A stretch of DNA of 64,000 nucleotides from Chrysaora quinquecirrha (Eukaryota; Cnidaria; Scyphozoa; Semaeostomeae; Pelagiidae): assembly GCA_014526335.1 (NCBI GenBank), contig JACTAT010000106.1, positions 228,325-292,324 on the forward strand, given 5' to 3'. Numbering within the stretch: the stretch's first letter is position 1; each line of letters opens with the position of its first letter. Position numbers and translations under genes: made by a program. The notes beneath the pieces are model-generated. The model searched no databases. It was not told where the DNA came from and worked only from the letters and a program-made list of their open reading frames with translations. Positions 11,311 to 24,000 of the stretch are shown here, piece by piece.

Positions 11311-12119
11311 GACATCTTTATAAACTCAGTAGTGAGTCATGGTTGTGTCTATTGGACTGAACTGCTGAACTGTTGGGCAAACCACCCACTCTGGGAAAAC
11401 AGCATTTTCTTTCCTGTTGCTTGTTCAAATAGAATCGGCCTATGTTGGACTGATTAACTGGTCGTTAGTTGCGTATCTTCCCCCACACCCCAATAGAAAT
11501 CTCTGCCTAAGCGACCTCTGTTTGATGGTTTTCTCTGTTTGAAGAATGAAAACTTGGACTCGTCTTAGACCCAGTTTACATAGCCTGCGCGCAATCTTTA
11601 CAAGGTAATACTCCCTATAGAGAGTATTACCTTGTAGAGTCTGCGCGCAAGCTACGTTTCCACGAGAGAAACTGGATCCGATCCAAAACCTTGCAAGAGG
11701 CAATTGCCCACCCGCTCAGTACCTTAAAAAATTCCCTGGTTGTAATAGCCCATTCAAAGCATAATATGGCGCTATGAGCGAGTGTGACGCGTAAGTTTGG
11801 ATACACGTTTTTTTTTATAAGAAACCTGGCTCGGGGCCTAGTTCTAAAAGTTTCTTAATTTTTGGCCCAATTTTAGTTCTAAAAGTTTCTTAACAATTTC
11901 TTAATTTAATAGAAATAAATTGCTGTAAAAACGATAAAAACGTGAAATAGCAAGCAAACTATTAATATCAGGGCATTTTTTAAGAAATTTTCACTACTGG
12001 GGAAATTTGAAAAAGGGCCTAAAAGCGTAATTAGCGAAAGTAAAATACATCATTTTAAAGATTTTCACAGTTGCCTCAAATCAAAACATAGCCGCGCTAT
12101 CGCAATGTCCGAAGGACAA

Positions 12120-12375
12120 TAATCACCATCACAATCGTCATCATCATCATCATCGAAATGGTTATCATCATCTAAATTTCAATCGTTATCATCGTGATCA
12201 TCATCATAATCATCATCGACCCAATAATCATCATTATTTGATTCTCATCATTATCACCGATATCATCATCATCATCATCATCATGATGACCAACGAAAGA
12301 ATCATCGACATCATCGTCATCATCAACGTTATCATGATAAGGATCATCGTCATCATAATCATCGTTCATAACCGT
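12120..12375. repeat. (CAT/ATC)n trinucleotide repeat
   Basis: An interrupted run of 'catcat' and 'atcatc' units. The Asp-rich and Ile-rich frames over it are artefacts. Confidence 0.95.
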
Positions 12376-13584
12376 TACAGTATTAGCAACCTATCTGTTC
12401 CAAGGAGCATATTTTGTAGCGAGTTCGAAAATCTTCTGGACAATAACTGAATAACGTCTTAGCAAAATGTCTCAGAAAACATTTCCATGATGCAGTTGAT
12501 AACTCTCATTTCTTTCCGGATGACATCGACATCCGCAACATCATGCGCAACTCAAAAGGCTACTAAAAGTATCCTATTATGCAATATGCAAATACAAAAG
12601 TTTTGAGAATTAATTATCAGCAAATTGCGCTTGGAAAATCTTCTGCAAAAACTTCAACCACAATGACTCATCTGGATGTTTACAAATTTCGTTATTGCTT
12701 CTAATTGTCAAATAATTGGTATTCATAGCATCCAATTACGGCGACTTCAAAGTTTACTTCCTAGCATTTGTGGTTTATCTTTTGTTACGCCTTTTGGCAG
12801 GAAAAAGCGTCTATACATGTATCCATACATCCTTACATGCGTTCCACAAACACCCCCTCATTATGTCCTTCGGACATAAAAAGGCAAAGACACAGGGGCG
12901 CAAATCCACAGAACTTTACGGGGGGTGGCAGGAAGTGGCACCGCAGAAAGAAGGCTCCAGAGCGTCGAAGGTGCAGGCATCGAGAGGGGTCCGGGGGCAT
13001 GCTCCCCCGGAAAAGTTTGAAAAATTGGGTAGCTAGAGTTGCTCTGTTGATCATTTTTGGACTCTTCTATTAAATTTGCGCAGCCCAGATTTTGAAAAAA
13101 AAACAGGAGATACAGAAGATACATTTTCGCCAAAATTTAACTAAACCTCTTAGAAGTTATGGCCTGACGCCCACGATAGTCCAGAAACGTAAAAAATTTG
13201 TCCAGAAACGACTGACGCTACTTGTCTACGGTTTAGAATTGTCGGAGTGTCCACTACTGACGGCTGTATTGACTACAAATACATTGTACCGTCATCGCGA
13301 AGTCGAAATTTTGTCCTTGTACGAAGCTCAAACAAACAATATCTTAACCAATACTGCCAATGCCTAAAATACATGCTGTAGATAATTAAAGAAATTTTCA
13401 CTTAAAACTACCAGTTGATTTTCAAGTGGGTAAGTGGGAATTGACAAGGGCCCAGACTATTGGGGAAATTCTATGATTTTGGCGCTCACTACTGGGGATG
13501 GCATTGGGCCTACTGGGGAACGTTCCCCAGTAGTTACACTGTTAAAAAATGCCCTGATTAATATCATTATATTACAAAGAATTA

Positions 13585-13969
13585 CACACATTTTTTTTAT
13601 AAGGAAGTGCTTTATAAGGAAGGTAGTACTCGGGCAGGCAAAAACTTAAGGAATTTCTAGTACTGGACCGGAGACTACTAAGGAATCTGACTTTTTCTTT
13701 AACTTAACATTTCGATTAAAAAAATGAAGTTTTGAATTAACAGAGCAAGCAATACTTATCGCCAATGGTTTTCAATAAGTATTCATTTCTACTCGTCTTC
13801 TGAAACCTTATTCATTTCTATATTTCCTTGACCATTGGTTGTTTTTAAGAATCACAAAGTAAGAAGTTAAGGAATTGCTAAGGAATATTGTGTACTCAAT
13901 TTTCACCATCAGCTAAGGAATTTTCAGTACTGACCCTGAGCCGAACTTCCTTATACAAAAAAATGCGTG
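13585..13969. mobile_element. MITE, ATAAGGAAG-end family, copy 1
   Basis: Left end 'cattttttttataaggaag'; right end 'cttccttatacaaaaaaatg'. It is nearly the same sequence as 48553-48931, including 'gtactcgggc' and 'ttctagtactggaccggag'. It is inserted inside the larger MITE of 11804-14172. Non-coding. Confidence 0.8.
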
Positions 13970-14278
13970 TAGCCATGCTGGTGCGAGAAATCGCACGGAA
14001 ATTCTTGAGAATTGATTACTACGTCCACAAATGTGAAATCAGTATGTTGGAAAACTTACACAAAAATTTCTTAAGTTTCTTAACTCCTTCCTCCTAGTTC
14101 TAAAAGTTTCTTAACTTTTGGGGTGTTTAGTTCTAGGTTTCTTATAAACCGGTTTCTCATAAAAAAAACGTGTACTGGGAATAAGATTCTACCTTGATCT
14201 TCTTTTTGATTTGCTACTGGCCTTGCCCTTGCCCGCCAGGATGCGGGCTTTTGCGCTGCGAATTCACATTAGGTGATA

Positions 14279-14645
14279 CACGTTTTTTTTTTATAAGAAC
14301 ACTGAAATTGAAGAAAGCCATGCAATGTTCTTAATTTTTCCGATTTGAAGGCTCAAAATGTTCTTAACATGTTCTTAATTCTCTTGCTTTTTAAAAAGCT
14401 GTTGTTTTCAAATTGGGCGATTATTGCTACGAAAAGGGACGCGCATGTAAAAATGTCACATATAGTCGCAATGATTGATAGTTCATCTGTTTTCTAGAGT
14501 TGAGAACAGGGCAGCGCACTTAAGAAAGTAAATTTTTCTTTGTTTCTGGCTTCACAAAGCCTTGTAATGTTCTTAGCATGTTCTTAACTTTTCAGCCTCT
14601 GAAGCCTTATGTTCTTATATACTTTGTTCTTATAAAAAAAACGTG
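14279..14645. mobile_element. MITE, CACGTTTTTTTTATAAGAAC family
   Basis: Left end 'cacgttttttttttataag' at 14279, right end 'ttcttataaaaaaaacgtg' at 14645, both with flanking TA. 'tgttcttaac' and 'tgttcttaat' are repeated inside. Non-coding; related by its ends to the elements at 11.8, 30.9 and 47.96 kb. Confidence 0.85.
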
Positions 14646-15016
14646 TATTCTTATATCTTGCAAACATAAATACGGCTGGTGTCCAAATAGATTGTAGGTA
14701 CCGGTTGAAATTTATGTTTGAATTGACTGCACCTGCTGAAGTTTTATTGTGTAAATTTCTTTATCATTTGTTTGAACGTGAACCATAACAACTTTATGAT
14801 CGGAATCCATGTTTTTGTCTCTAAGATTGCTTCAAAAAAATCCCATTTGACAGCTACCAGCGGAAAATAATAGTTGAGAAACTTTAAAAAGGCAAAAGGC
14901 CTGAAGGGGCTCAGAACTAAGCGACAATAACGCTTGTAGTTGACAGCGAATTAAGATAGTTGTTTTAAAGACAATTCTGGGGTCTGAAACAGGCCTATAG
15001 GCCTAAATGTAGTTTA

Positions 15017-18000
15017 ATGGCTGCTACGAATCGCAAATCCACGACAGGTTCTTCTACTAAACCAAAAGAGCAGCCAAAGAAGATAACAACGCAAGGGAAA
15101 TTAAAACCCAAAAGAAAACAAGTTTCACGCAGCACTGCCAGGCCATTAGTAGCTGGTCTTTTGGTTCTAAGTCTTGGTTTAGTCATAGCTTATCATTATG
15201 TCAGCTTGGCTGAGTTCTTATCAAAGGAGCTGAAATCACTTGGAATAATCTCTTCCAAAGAACCTTTCCGTTTCAAGCCACAACCAATACCAGAGTTTGA
15301 TATTTCACGTGGCATTGATAGAAGATCGAATCTATCTTTGGAAGAGTTTATAGAATTATATGATGCAAAATGGTGAGTGTTGTTCATTGTCCGTAGGCCA
15401 CTTCCGAGATCCTTCACACTTCTTCAAGTTTGCACCACTTTCCCCTTTGCCAAAAATGTATGGGTACCTCTTACTACTCTCAACTTTGAAATCCCTCTCT
15501 TTTTCCAACCGCTCTTTTTTCGGTTAAGCCGGTTTTCCACTAGCATGATTTTTACGCGCGCACCGTAGCGGCTATATCATCTACATCGTATTTTCTAACC
15601 ATGGTCGCGGCTAACACGCGCGTTTTTTGGTGTTGGATTGACTTCAACTTTTCCGCCGCGTCCGAGGGCACCTCCCAGTCAGATCGCTCTGAATCGCTCG
15701 AAAGCTGTTCACAGCACGTCATTATTCTAACTGGAGTAATTTGGCGCCCAATAAACTGAAAATCCTTTTTAACGCGTGCATTGTTTCAAAAAACAAAACA
15801 CAATATCCGCTGCGCAATACGCGCGGACAAATCAACATGCCGGAAAACATGCTTGCGACACGAAAATTGAGTATTTCTGAGGTGTGAAAATTAAAACCGA
15901 CAAGACAAATAGCGAGGTACATTTGTATTTTTACGGCCATCGGCCTGACTCGGGCAGGGCCTGGGAAGTGGTGTACTCAATAGAAGAGGTCAGGGAGCCC
16001 TTATTTCCAAAGCTTTGTCGTTTTGATCCGCACTGCGGGCGTGGCCTGTAAAAATATACTGGATGCTCCACGTCGAACTCAGTTTTCTTTTGGTAGCTAT
16101 ATATCATGCGCCTGGACTAATCCAGGGAACGCCAGCTCACCATTCTTGGCCTAATGATATAGACCATTTCAACTAAGGGCCTCGTTTTCAAAAAAAAAAA
16201 ATGAAAATTAGGTCATAGAGAAATTTCGACTTCAGATTCGAGTTCACCAACTTCTTTTTAGTGTTTAAGCAAAGTTTTATGCTTCTAGTCCTTAAGATAT
16301 TGATTTTATTGGTGTTAAAAGTTTGAACTTCTATAAAGGATTTGACCGTGAAAAATCGCTGGGGTGAAATTTTGCACCCTCAATCATTTTACACGGTCAA
16401 GTCCCTTATAAATTTTGATCGCTATAGAATTAACATCGTAAGGACTAGAAGCATAAAACTTTGCTTAAACACTAAAAAGAAGGTGCTGAAATCGAATCTG
16501 AAGTCAAAATTTCTCCATGACCTAATTTTCAATTTTTTTGAAAACGAGGCCCTTAGTTGAAATGGTCTATTGATTTGCAAACCGATGTCGCGGTTCCCGG
16601 CCAGATGATAGCAATTTTGTACATCTTGAATTAATGACAACTGTATTTATCTTGTAGGCCAGTTCTCATAACAGATGCAATGAACAATTGGCCAGCGATG
16701 AAGAAATGGAACAAACGCTTTTTCATGCGGAATTATGCTGCCAAGGCAGTTGCATTCAAAGGAGTTGCGGTATTTATTTGGGTTTTGTTACAGCACATGC
16801 AGAGGGGTACTTCGGGGTTTGCGGTATTGCGGTATCGGGGGTAAAGTATGCGCGGTATTTCGGTATTGAAGGAAAAACCTGGCGGTATTGCGGTATTGAA
16901 ATTTCAAGCGCGGTATTCGGTATTTAACGAACCTTGAAAGGAACAGCTAAGAGCCATAGCAGAAGAAAAAACTTAAGAGTTACCAGACATCAATACAAGA
17001 AAGTTAGTCGAAATGAAGAGAAGATTAATGTATTGAATTGTGAAATTCAGCCAGTAATATTGTTTTGGCGCACCGAACCGGCCAAAGATATGACTTTTTC
17101 GACAGTAATTTGTGATATTTTTCTGTTTACTTCACGACTTTACATTTCTGTTCCACGACGATACATTCTGGTTGCGTTTGGTTAGTTGATTTTACAATTT
17201 TTTGCGCGATTTCACATTTTCGTTGCGCGATTTTGCTTATTGGTTCCACGAATTAACATCGATGCAGTAGGCTTGAAATGTGAAAAAGTGAGTGACGTTT
17301 TTTGACACTGTTTGCAGTGATGTGTACAGTTTATGCTTCAATGATGATTCCTTTATATTTCCCATGTTGTTAGAATATGTAAGACCAGCACCCGGTGAGC
17401 CCTGCAAATAATGTACGCATCTTGATTTTAAGTCACTTGAATGAGCCCTGCAGATGTACCCTGTTCGGTGTGCGCTTTATTAATGACAAGACGTTTGCAA
17501 TTTTTGAGATCATACAGAAGTTGTTCTTTTAACTGATCAAAAGGCCAGGAATGAAATGTTAGCTACTAATCCTGTATCGTGTTGTGAGTTCATGCAGCCA
17601 GTTGGTATTGCACTGAACTTGTTCGTGTTGTCTACATTTGCGATCTCCAAGTTAACTCAATAAAAATTATTACCAAAATGCAAGAATGTGCGTCTTTTCT
17701 TGAGCAACTAGCAGGGGCGCACATCTAGAATAATTTTTGGGGGCGTAAACGTAGATGGCGTTTTACGTAGATCAGCTGAATTTTCTAAATAAAAAGTTTC
17801 GCTTTCAATCCGTCGGAGTCCGGGATATAAGAGAGGCAATCTCCAAATTAAAAACCTCGAAAGGCTTTGGAAATGACACAATCTCTAGTTATTTCCTTAA
17901 GTTAGCCATGCCGTTCATAGAGAACTCACTGGTTTTCCTGTTCAACACATCACTGGAAACAAGTCTGTTTCCTGACTGTTGGAAAATAGCTAAAGTCACT

Positions 18001-21000
18001 CCTATTTTTAAAGATGGAGATTGAGCTGACAAGTCAAATTATAGACCGATCTCTATACTACCTGTCATTTCCAGGCTATTCGAGAAAATTGTTTTCAACC
18101 AACTGTACCAGTACCTGAATGGAAGTGAACTTCTCTATCAAAACCAGTCTGGTTTCAGAGAGTTTAATTCCACAGTCACTTGCCTACTTAAAAACAGTGA
18201 CGACTGGTACAGTGGGTTGGATACTGGACACCAAGTTGGACTGGTATTCATTGACCTAAAAAAGCCTTTGATACTGTCGACCACAAACTGCTGTGCCAAA
18301 AACTGACACACTACGGTGTCTCAGGTAGAGAGCTTTCTTGGTTTGAGTCTTATCTCACAGACAGAAACAGGGGCGGATCCAGGGGGGTGCGAAGGGTGCT
18401 TGAGCACCGGTCAGATTTTCTGGCTATTTTGCGCACCATTGTTTCGTTTATTTCTTTAATTTTATTTCAATTCTGTAGATGTTAATATTCATACCAATAT
18501 CCTTATTATTTCTGTTATGGCTAATGAAACAACATGAAACGAGACTGGCATTGTTCGATTTCTAAACCCAATTAAGATCAATCTCTTCTCACGACAACAA
18601 GTTATTCATCAAAAGAATTTCTGAAATTCCGTAAATGATGTTAATGGTCAGTATTTAACGGAATGCGATTTTCCACAGAATTTCTGGGCTGCCCAATCAT
18701 ATGGCGATTTGTAAATGTCATCTTCCAATGAAATTGTCTTACTCTCAATATTCCGAGCACCGGTCAGGTCTTTAAAATATTCTGCTCACCGGTGCTCAGA
18801 CAGAGATCAGCCAATCAGAAGCAACTTCACCGGTGCTCAACGTCATCAGAGCACCAGTCAGGAAGAAATAGCCAATCAACGAAGAGAGAACAGGGGCACT
18901 AAATTTGGGTCACGCGGAGGCAACGGAGAGGGGAGGCGCTTTCTCGATGTTTTCGTTTATAATTTGATCAGAGAGGTTCGCTGTGAGGAAGTATTTTCAA
19001 ATAATAATTGTGAATTGAACTTGGGCAACATACAGTCTTTAGCCCTTGCAGAGCAGGAGAAGAAAAGGGAATGCTTTAATATAAACAAGAATTCTGCCCA
19101 CTGGTTGGTTTGGGGACCTATAACTTCCTAAACGCCTTAGGCCTTAGGCTTGAAACCTAAGGTAAGTAACACCATTCTAGTCACCCAAGTAGGATGTACT
19201 TGTCCATGTTTTACAAGGTGACCCTGAAGAAAATATAAATAATGATCCCTTTTGATTGTAAATCGGCAAATTACTACAAATTATGACTATAAAATTGTTA
19301 ATTATTTTCGAGAACATTTACAGCTTAGGAGTTTAGTGGCTTTGGGGTGCTGTATAAAATAGCTAATAAGGCAAAATAATGGTTGGGCCTTCAAATTAAG
19401 GGCGTGGTCAATTTTTCAGGAGGCCACACCCTTATATCTTATCTTGAGCACCGGTCAGAAGAAATCCTGGATCCGCCCCTGAGAAAACAGTATTGCAGAG
19501 TCGGAGGCGTAGATTCAAGCATTGGCAAAATTGATATCGGGGTCCCACAAGGATCCTGCCTCGGACCCCTACTCTTTCTAGTTTATATTAATGACCTGCC
19601 ATTTGGTGTCCAGAATTCGACTGTTTCCATGTATGCAGATGATACTAGCCTGTATATCCAATCTAAAAACATCACTCAGCTGAACGAGGCATTAAATGAC
19701 GACCTTGAAAGCCTTGACAATTGGTTAAAGGGTAACAAACTTTCACTGAATAACAACAGCTATTATTCTTCAGGACTAACATTATAGTTAGCCAGCTGGG
19801 TTGGAAGACCATAAAGACTCTCATCAATGAAGAGCTGCAAATTATGGTCTACAAGTCTATTAATGGCCAGGCTCCTCAGTACTTGTGTGATCTATTTACG
19901 AAAAACCTGCTTGCACTTCTTTCAACCTGAGGAATACCTCTATCGATTTGAGACTCCCAAAGAGGAGTTCCTCGAATGGGCAGAGGTGTTTATCATTTAG
20001 AGGTGCAAAGCAATGGAACTCTCTCTCTCAGCTGAGTGTAAAACGGCATCCTTTCTTAAAGCATTGAAAAAAGTAGTCGCCTAAAGCATTGATGAAAACG
20101 TTCAAATAAAAAATTTAAGGATATATTTTACCATTTTATTTACTTTTGGCTTGGAGGGCCCCTCGAAAATCAGCCTGCTGGTTGAAGGACTACCTTCCTC
20201 TTGTATCATTCCCATAGTGATTTATGTTCATCATTTTCGTCTAAAACGCTGTGTTGGTCCCGTACTGACTATTTTCCAATTCTCATGGGACCGAATTCAA
20301 TTTTAACTGTCCTAGATCGATTGTTATCGTTAGATATATCAGTTCTTCACTCATAACTTTACAGAAAGATTTCTGAGAACTTTCCTGGTCCAAACTTGTC
20401 AAATTTGTCCAAGTTTTGGACTAACTGCTAATCAAATTTTTAGACTGACGTTGCCAATAAGGTAAAATTTCTGGACCGACTGACAAAATATTGGGGGGGG
20501 GGGGGTGTCACACCCACATCCCACTAATGTGCGCCCCTGGCAACTAGGCTACCACTAGGAAGCGTTGTCGGTGCATACAGTGGGAGCAAGATTCGGTCTG
20601 AAACGAATTTTACTCTAACCAGGTAAAATTCCAAGACAAACAACAAGAAGACATATAATAACAAGTTAAGCAATACACGGGACCAGTTTCTAACCAAAAT
20701 TTTCTAAAATTTTCAGAGCTCTCAATGTTGTGTCTTGAGTTTTACCCTGGGTTCTTGAGTTTATAATTACGCTCTTATTAAGTTCTTTCCTCCTCATTGA
20801 CTGTTTCATCTCTGCCAAAACGAGGATATTCTTTCATTTTATCCAAAATAGGGCGTTTCCTGGCACACTAAAGGGCGTTTCCCGGCATTCTAGAGGGCGT
20901 GGTCCCAAAAATTTTTCTGGTGGCTAACCCCCAGACCCCCAAATTTCGCTCTCTTTGCTCGCTAGTCCAGCTTAACAGGACCTAACTACGGATCTGGAGG

Positions 21001-24000
21001 GAGAAATGGGACAAATGTATTAAAGATGGATTCAAATTCTTATACCTGGTGTTCTGTGTCATAATCACATTAACAATACTGATATTTTAGTTTTCAGCAA
21101 TTTGCGGTATTTTGCAATTTTTTCGTGCGATATTCGGGATTCGGCGATTTTTTGGCCCGGTATTGCGGTATTGGGCCCCCCCCCCGAAGTACCCCTCCAT
21201 GCAGTACAACTTCACTGGTTAGCTAGTTTACAACTTCACTGGTTAGCTGGTTAGCTAGATAGTTTACTCATTTTGTTATTCTTGTTCCTTTGTGTGTTAC
21301 AGTATATTCTGTGTTGAATTTCTCCCTTGTCTTGTTTTCCTACTTTCAAATTCTAGCAAAGGCCGTTTTTGGTTTTGCCTCCATTATGTATCAAAGTTGT
21401 TGCTTGTTGTTACCAAAAGCGGTTTAGCGAGAGCATCTCTGTGAGCGAAAGAGAGAAAAGAGACTTCTCTTTTTCTTTCTCTGACTAAACCGCTGCGATT
21501 TAAACTCTGCTCCCCGAAGGAGCTTTTGGTAACAACAATCAACAACTTTGATACAAAATGGAGGCAAAACCGAAAGCGGCCTTTGCTAGAATTTGAAGGT
21601 AGGAAAACAAGACAAGGGAGAAATTCAACACAGAATATAACACACAGATGAACAAGAATAAAAAACTAAGTAAACAATCTATCACGCTACATGTTTCCTA
21701 TCACCCATGATTGAAGGATGGCGACGCCTACATATCGGCGTACTAAGGCTTAAGTGTAAGGCTAGCTAAAGAAAAAGTTCATTATTTTGTCCCACCACTT
21801 GATTCTGAATTGGTTTCTTTTACAGTTTTTACAATAGGTCCTCAACAAAAATACAAATAAGCGTAATAATCAACTGGTTTGGTTGCTGAAGTAACTGCTG
21901 CAACTTCCAGAGAAAACAGCCAAGATGACGTTGTCGCCAAAACGCGGAATATCAAGACGCGGGAAAATAATTAGTGCCCAGATTCTTTGTCTGCTCGTGA
22001 CGTCTTCTTCGCTTGTGGCGTTCTGTCGCTAAGACAACCTGACAGGTTTAAGGCTCGTTACTTGTAGACTTATTACATTCCTCCCACTCTTTCGGAAACA
22101 GCTACAACAACTACAACAACAAAATTGCTGTTTCCTCAGAGCAGTTGGGGCGGGCCTGGTGGGGTGTGGAGGAGCGTAGATTACGACCGACAAATGTAAT
22201 AAGTCTACGTTACTTGGACCAGAGTGAATAGGGATAGCTAGCGTTTAACGTCAGGTTCATAGCTTCCAATTTATCATTCTGTTCTAGGGAACTTTGGATG
22301 AACGACAAGGTTTTGCGGCACCTTTAGGTGTATTCTTGCAGCATGTTCATGAAGCGACTCCAACATCATGGACTTATGCAGAAGATGAAGTATTTCTTGT
22401 TAGAAATCCAGAGCTCAAAGATGACATTAACACACCTGTGAGTTTTTACATCATGTAATAAGTCTAGTACCAGTGCCCAACCCGGGGAGGGGGTTTGGAG
22501 AAAAAATGGGTACAGATGATACACCCGAACGGATACCTACAGACCGTATGGAAAAGATACCCGAATGGATACCAAATATCGTGAAACAAAAACACAAATA
22601 GATACCTGGATTAAACCCTGGCGGTCATATACACTCGCATCATAAACTTCGATCTCCGACGGGATCTTTTATATGGAATACCGGGGCATCGCTCAACAGC
22701 GTCGAAAGTCGTATCTGAAATAGACAATCGACCCTAACCCCCAACGATACCGTGATTAAATTATGACCCGATAGGATACCCAAAAAAGGCAACCCATATG
22801 TCCTAAAAGAAACCTGAACGTATACAAAAATCAGCAAAAAAGATACCCGAAAAGATGAAATGCTACCTGAATGAGCGGAAGAGCCTCATATATGGAAGAG
22901 CCCCCCCGGGGAACCTAGGTTAGAGTGTTGAGATTTGAGGTTACGCGTTTCGGGCCTGAAGTTGCTCGAACCTCAGAAGCAAAGATCCATTGAAGCGAAA
23001 GCCGAAAAAGCCGTTTTGTACAAGTCATCTGCAATGCCGCTGTTTATTCGCGAAGGTTATATATAAACTCTAAAGACGATTCAGCCGCAAACAACGACGG
23101 TCCATGAATGGACGCTTTCACGCAATGACGACAGAGAAGTATGGTAAATATAAACAAACGTAAACACAAGTAAACACGAGTGTAAACATTGACAAATAAA
23201 CATACAAACAAACACTTATAAACAACCAAAAAAACTTCGTTTATTATTCATGAGACTCACGCACGACATTATGGAAAGGCTTTTAATAAGATTATATTTG
23301 GGACGACCCTCGTATCTTGGGGTATATCTTGCTTTTGTTACCTACCCCAGCAGCTTCATTACTACAAGACGCTTGAGCGCTAACCGGTAATACACTACTC
23401 TAAGGTGCCTGATTGCTGGGTGGTTGGAATAGGCGGGGTTTGGGGCATTATTCAGAATCTAACTGGCGGGTGGTCAAAATTAACTGGAGGTTTCGGATTT
23501 CGTTTGAAAAACTTTGTCAGCAAACTGCTAAAATGCAGTGCGTATGGGCCCTATATTGCCCTATAGTACCAATTAGCTTTTAAAATCCATAGTTCTAAGG
23601 TTTTGACAATCGAAGAGAGTGTATAATGAAATTCATACCAAGAAGTCACAGTAAAATAAGTAAAAAATTTCGATACCAATATTAATGCAAATCTCAATAA
23701 GCGGGGGGTCCTAATAAGTGCAAGGGGGTTGGAAATTATTTAGAAATTATATTAGATGAGGGACAGCAGTTGGGCACCCAAGAGTAGTGAAATTATACTT
23801 CGGAGTTTCGTCTCGCTCCGCCTTTGTCAGCTGGCCTACCCTAGCATTGAGCTACTCGACCTTCATCAGTGAAACACGCTTTTTCAAGTCATTTATCTCT
23901 GTTTTCAGATTTACCTAAAAGAAGACTTTTTCTCACTGTTGCCTGAACATGTAAGACCTTGGAATGCAATGCTACTTTGGGGCACAAAATACTCAAGATC

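Larger units (their letters stand above)
11804..14172. mobile_element. MITE with CACGTTTTTTTTATAAG ends and TA target site
   Basis: The left end at 11804 reads cacgttttttttttataag and the right end finishes 'cataaaaaaaacgtg' at 14172, both flanked by TA. Subterminal copies of 'ttctaaaagtttcttaa' face each other. TA flanks suggest the Tc1/mariner superfamily (inference). It contains no transposase. A (CAT)n tract (12120-12375) and a younger related MITE (13585-13969) lie inside it, along with about 1.1 kb (12440-13570) where nothing else was recognised. Confidence 0.7.
17712..20539. mobile_element. hAT-like element with 8-bp target duplication
   Basis: Left end 'caggggcgcacatctag', right end 'ctaatgtgcgcccctg', flanked by an exact 8-bp duplication GCAACTAG (17704-17711 and 20540-20547). 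Ends beginning CAG and 8-bp duplications are typical of hAT transposons. No hAT transposase is present; the interior is a LINE fragment, itself interrupted by another element. Confidence 0.88.
16802..21197. mobile_element. Outer DNA element with 6-bp target duplication
   Basis: Ends 'gaggggtacttcgggg' (from 16802) and 'ccccgaagtacccctc' (to 21197) are inverted repeats flanked on both sides by CATGCA (16796-16801, 21198-21203). Inside each end are arrays of 'gcggtattgcggtatt'. No transposase was found; most of its length is later insertions (17712-20539). It lies in intron 2 of the JmjC membrane gene, 32 bp after exon 2. Confidence 0.85.

Noticed and set aside
12833..13133. Overlapping 60-106-codon frames on both strands
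   Set aside because: No conserved motif, mutually overlapping, and inside a MITE.
15740..15850. CpG-rich patch as a promoter for an unseen gene
   Set aside because: It lies in intron 1 of the JmjC gene; no first exon follows it.
18715..19131. 138-codon frame as the transposase of the 5-bp-duplication element
   Set aside because: No DDE or other transposase motif; it overlaps the 'gagcaccggt' repeats, and the sister copy at 41837-42962 has no matching frame.
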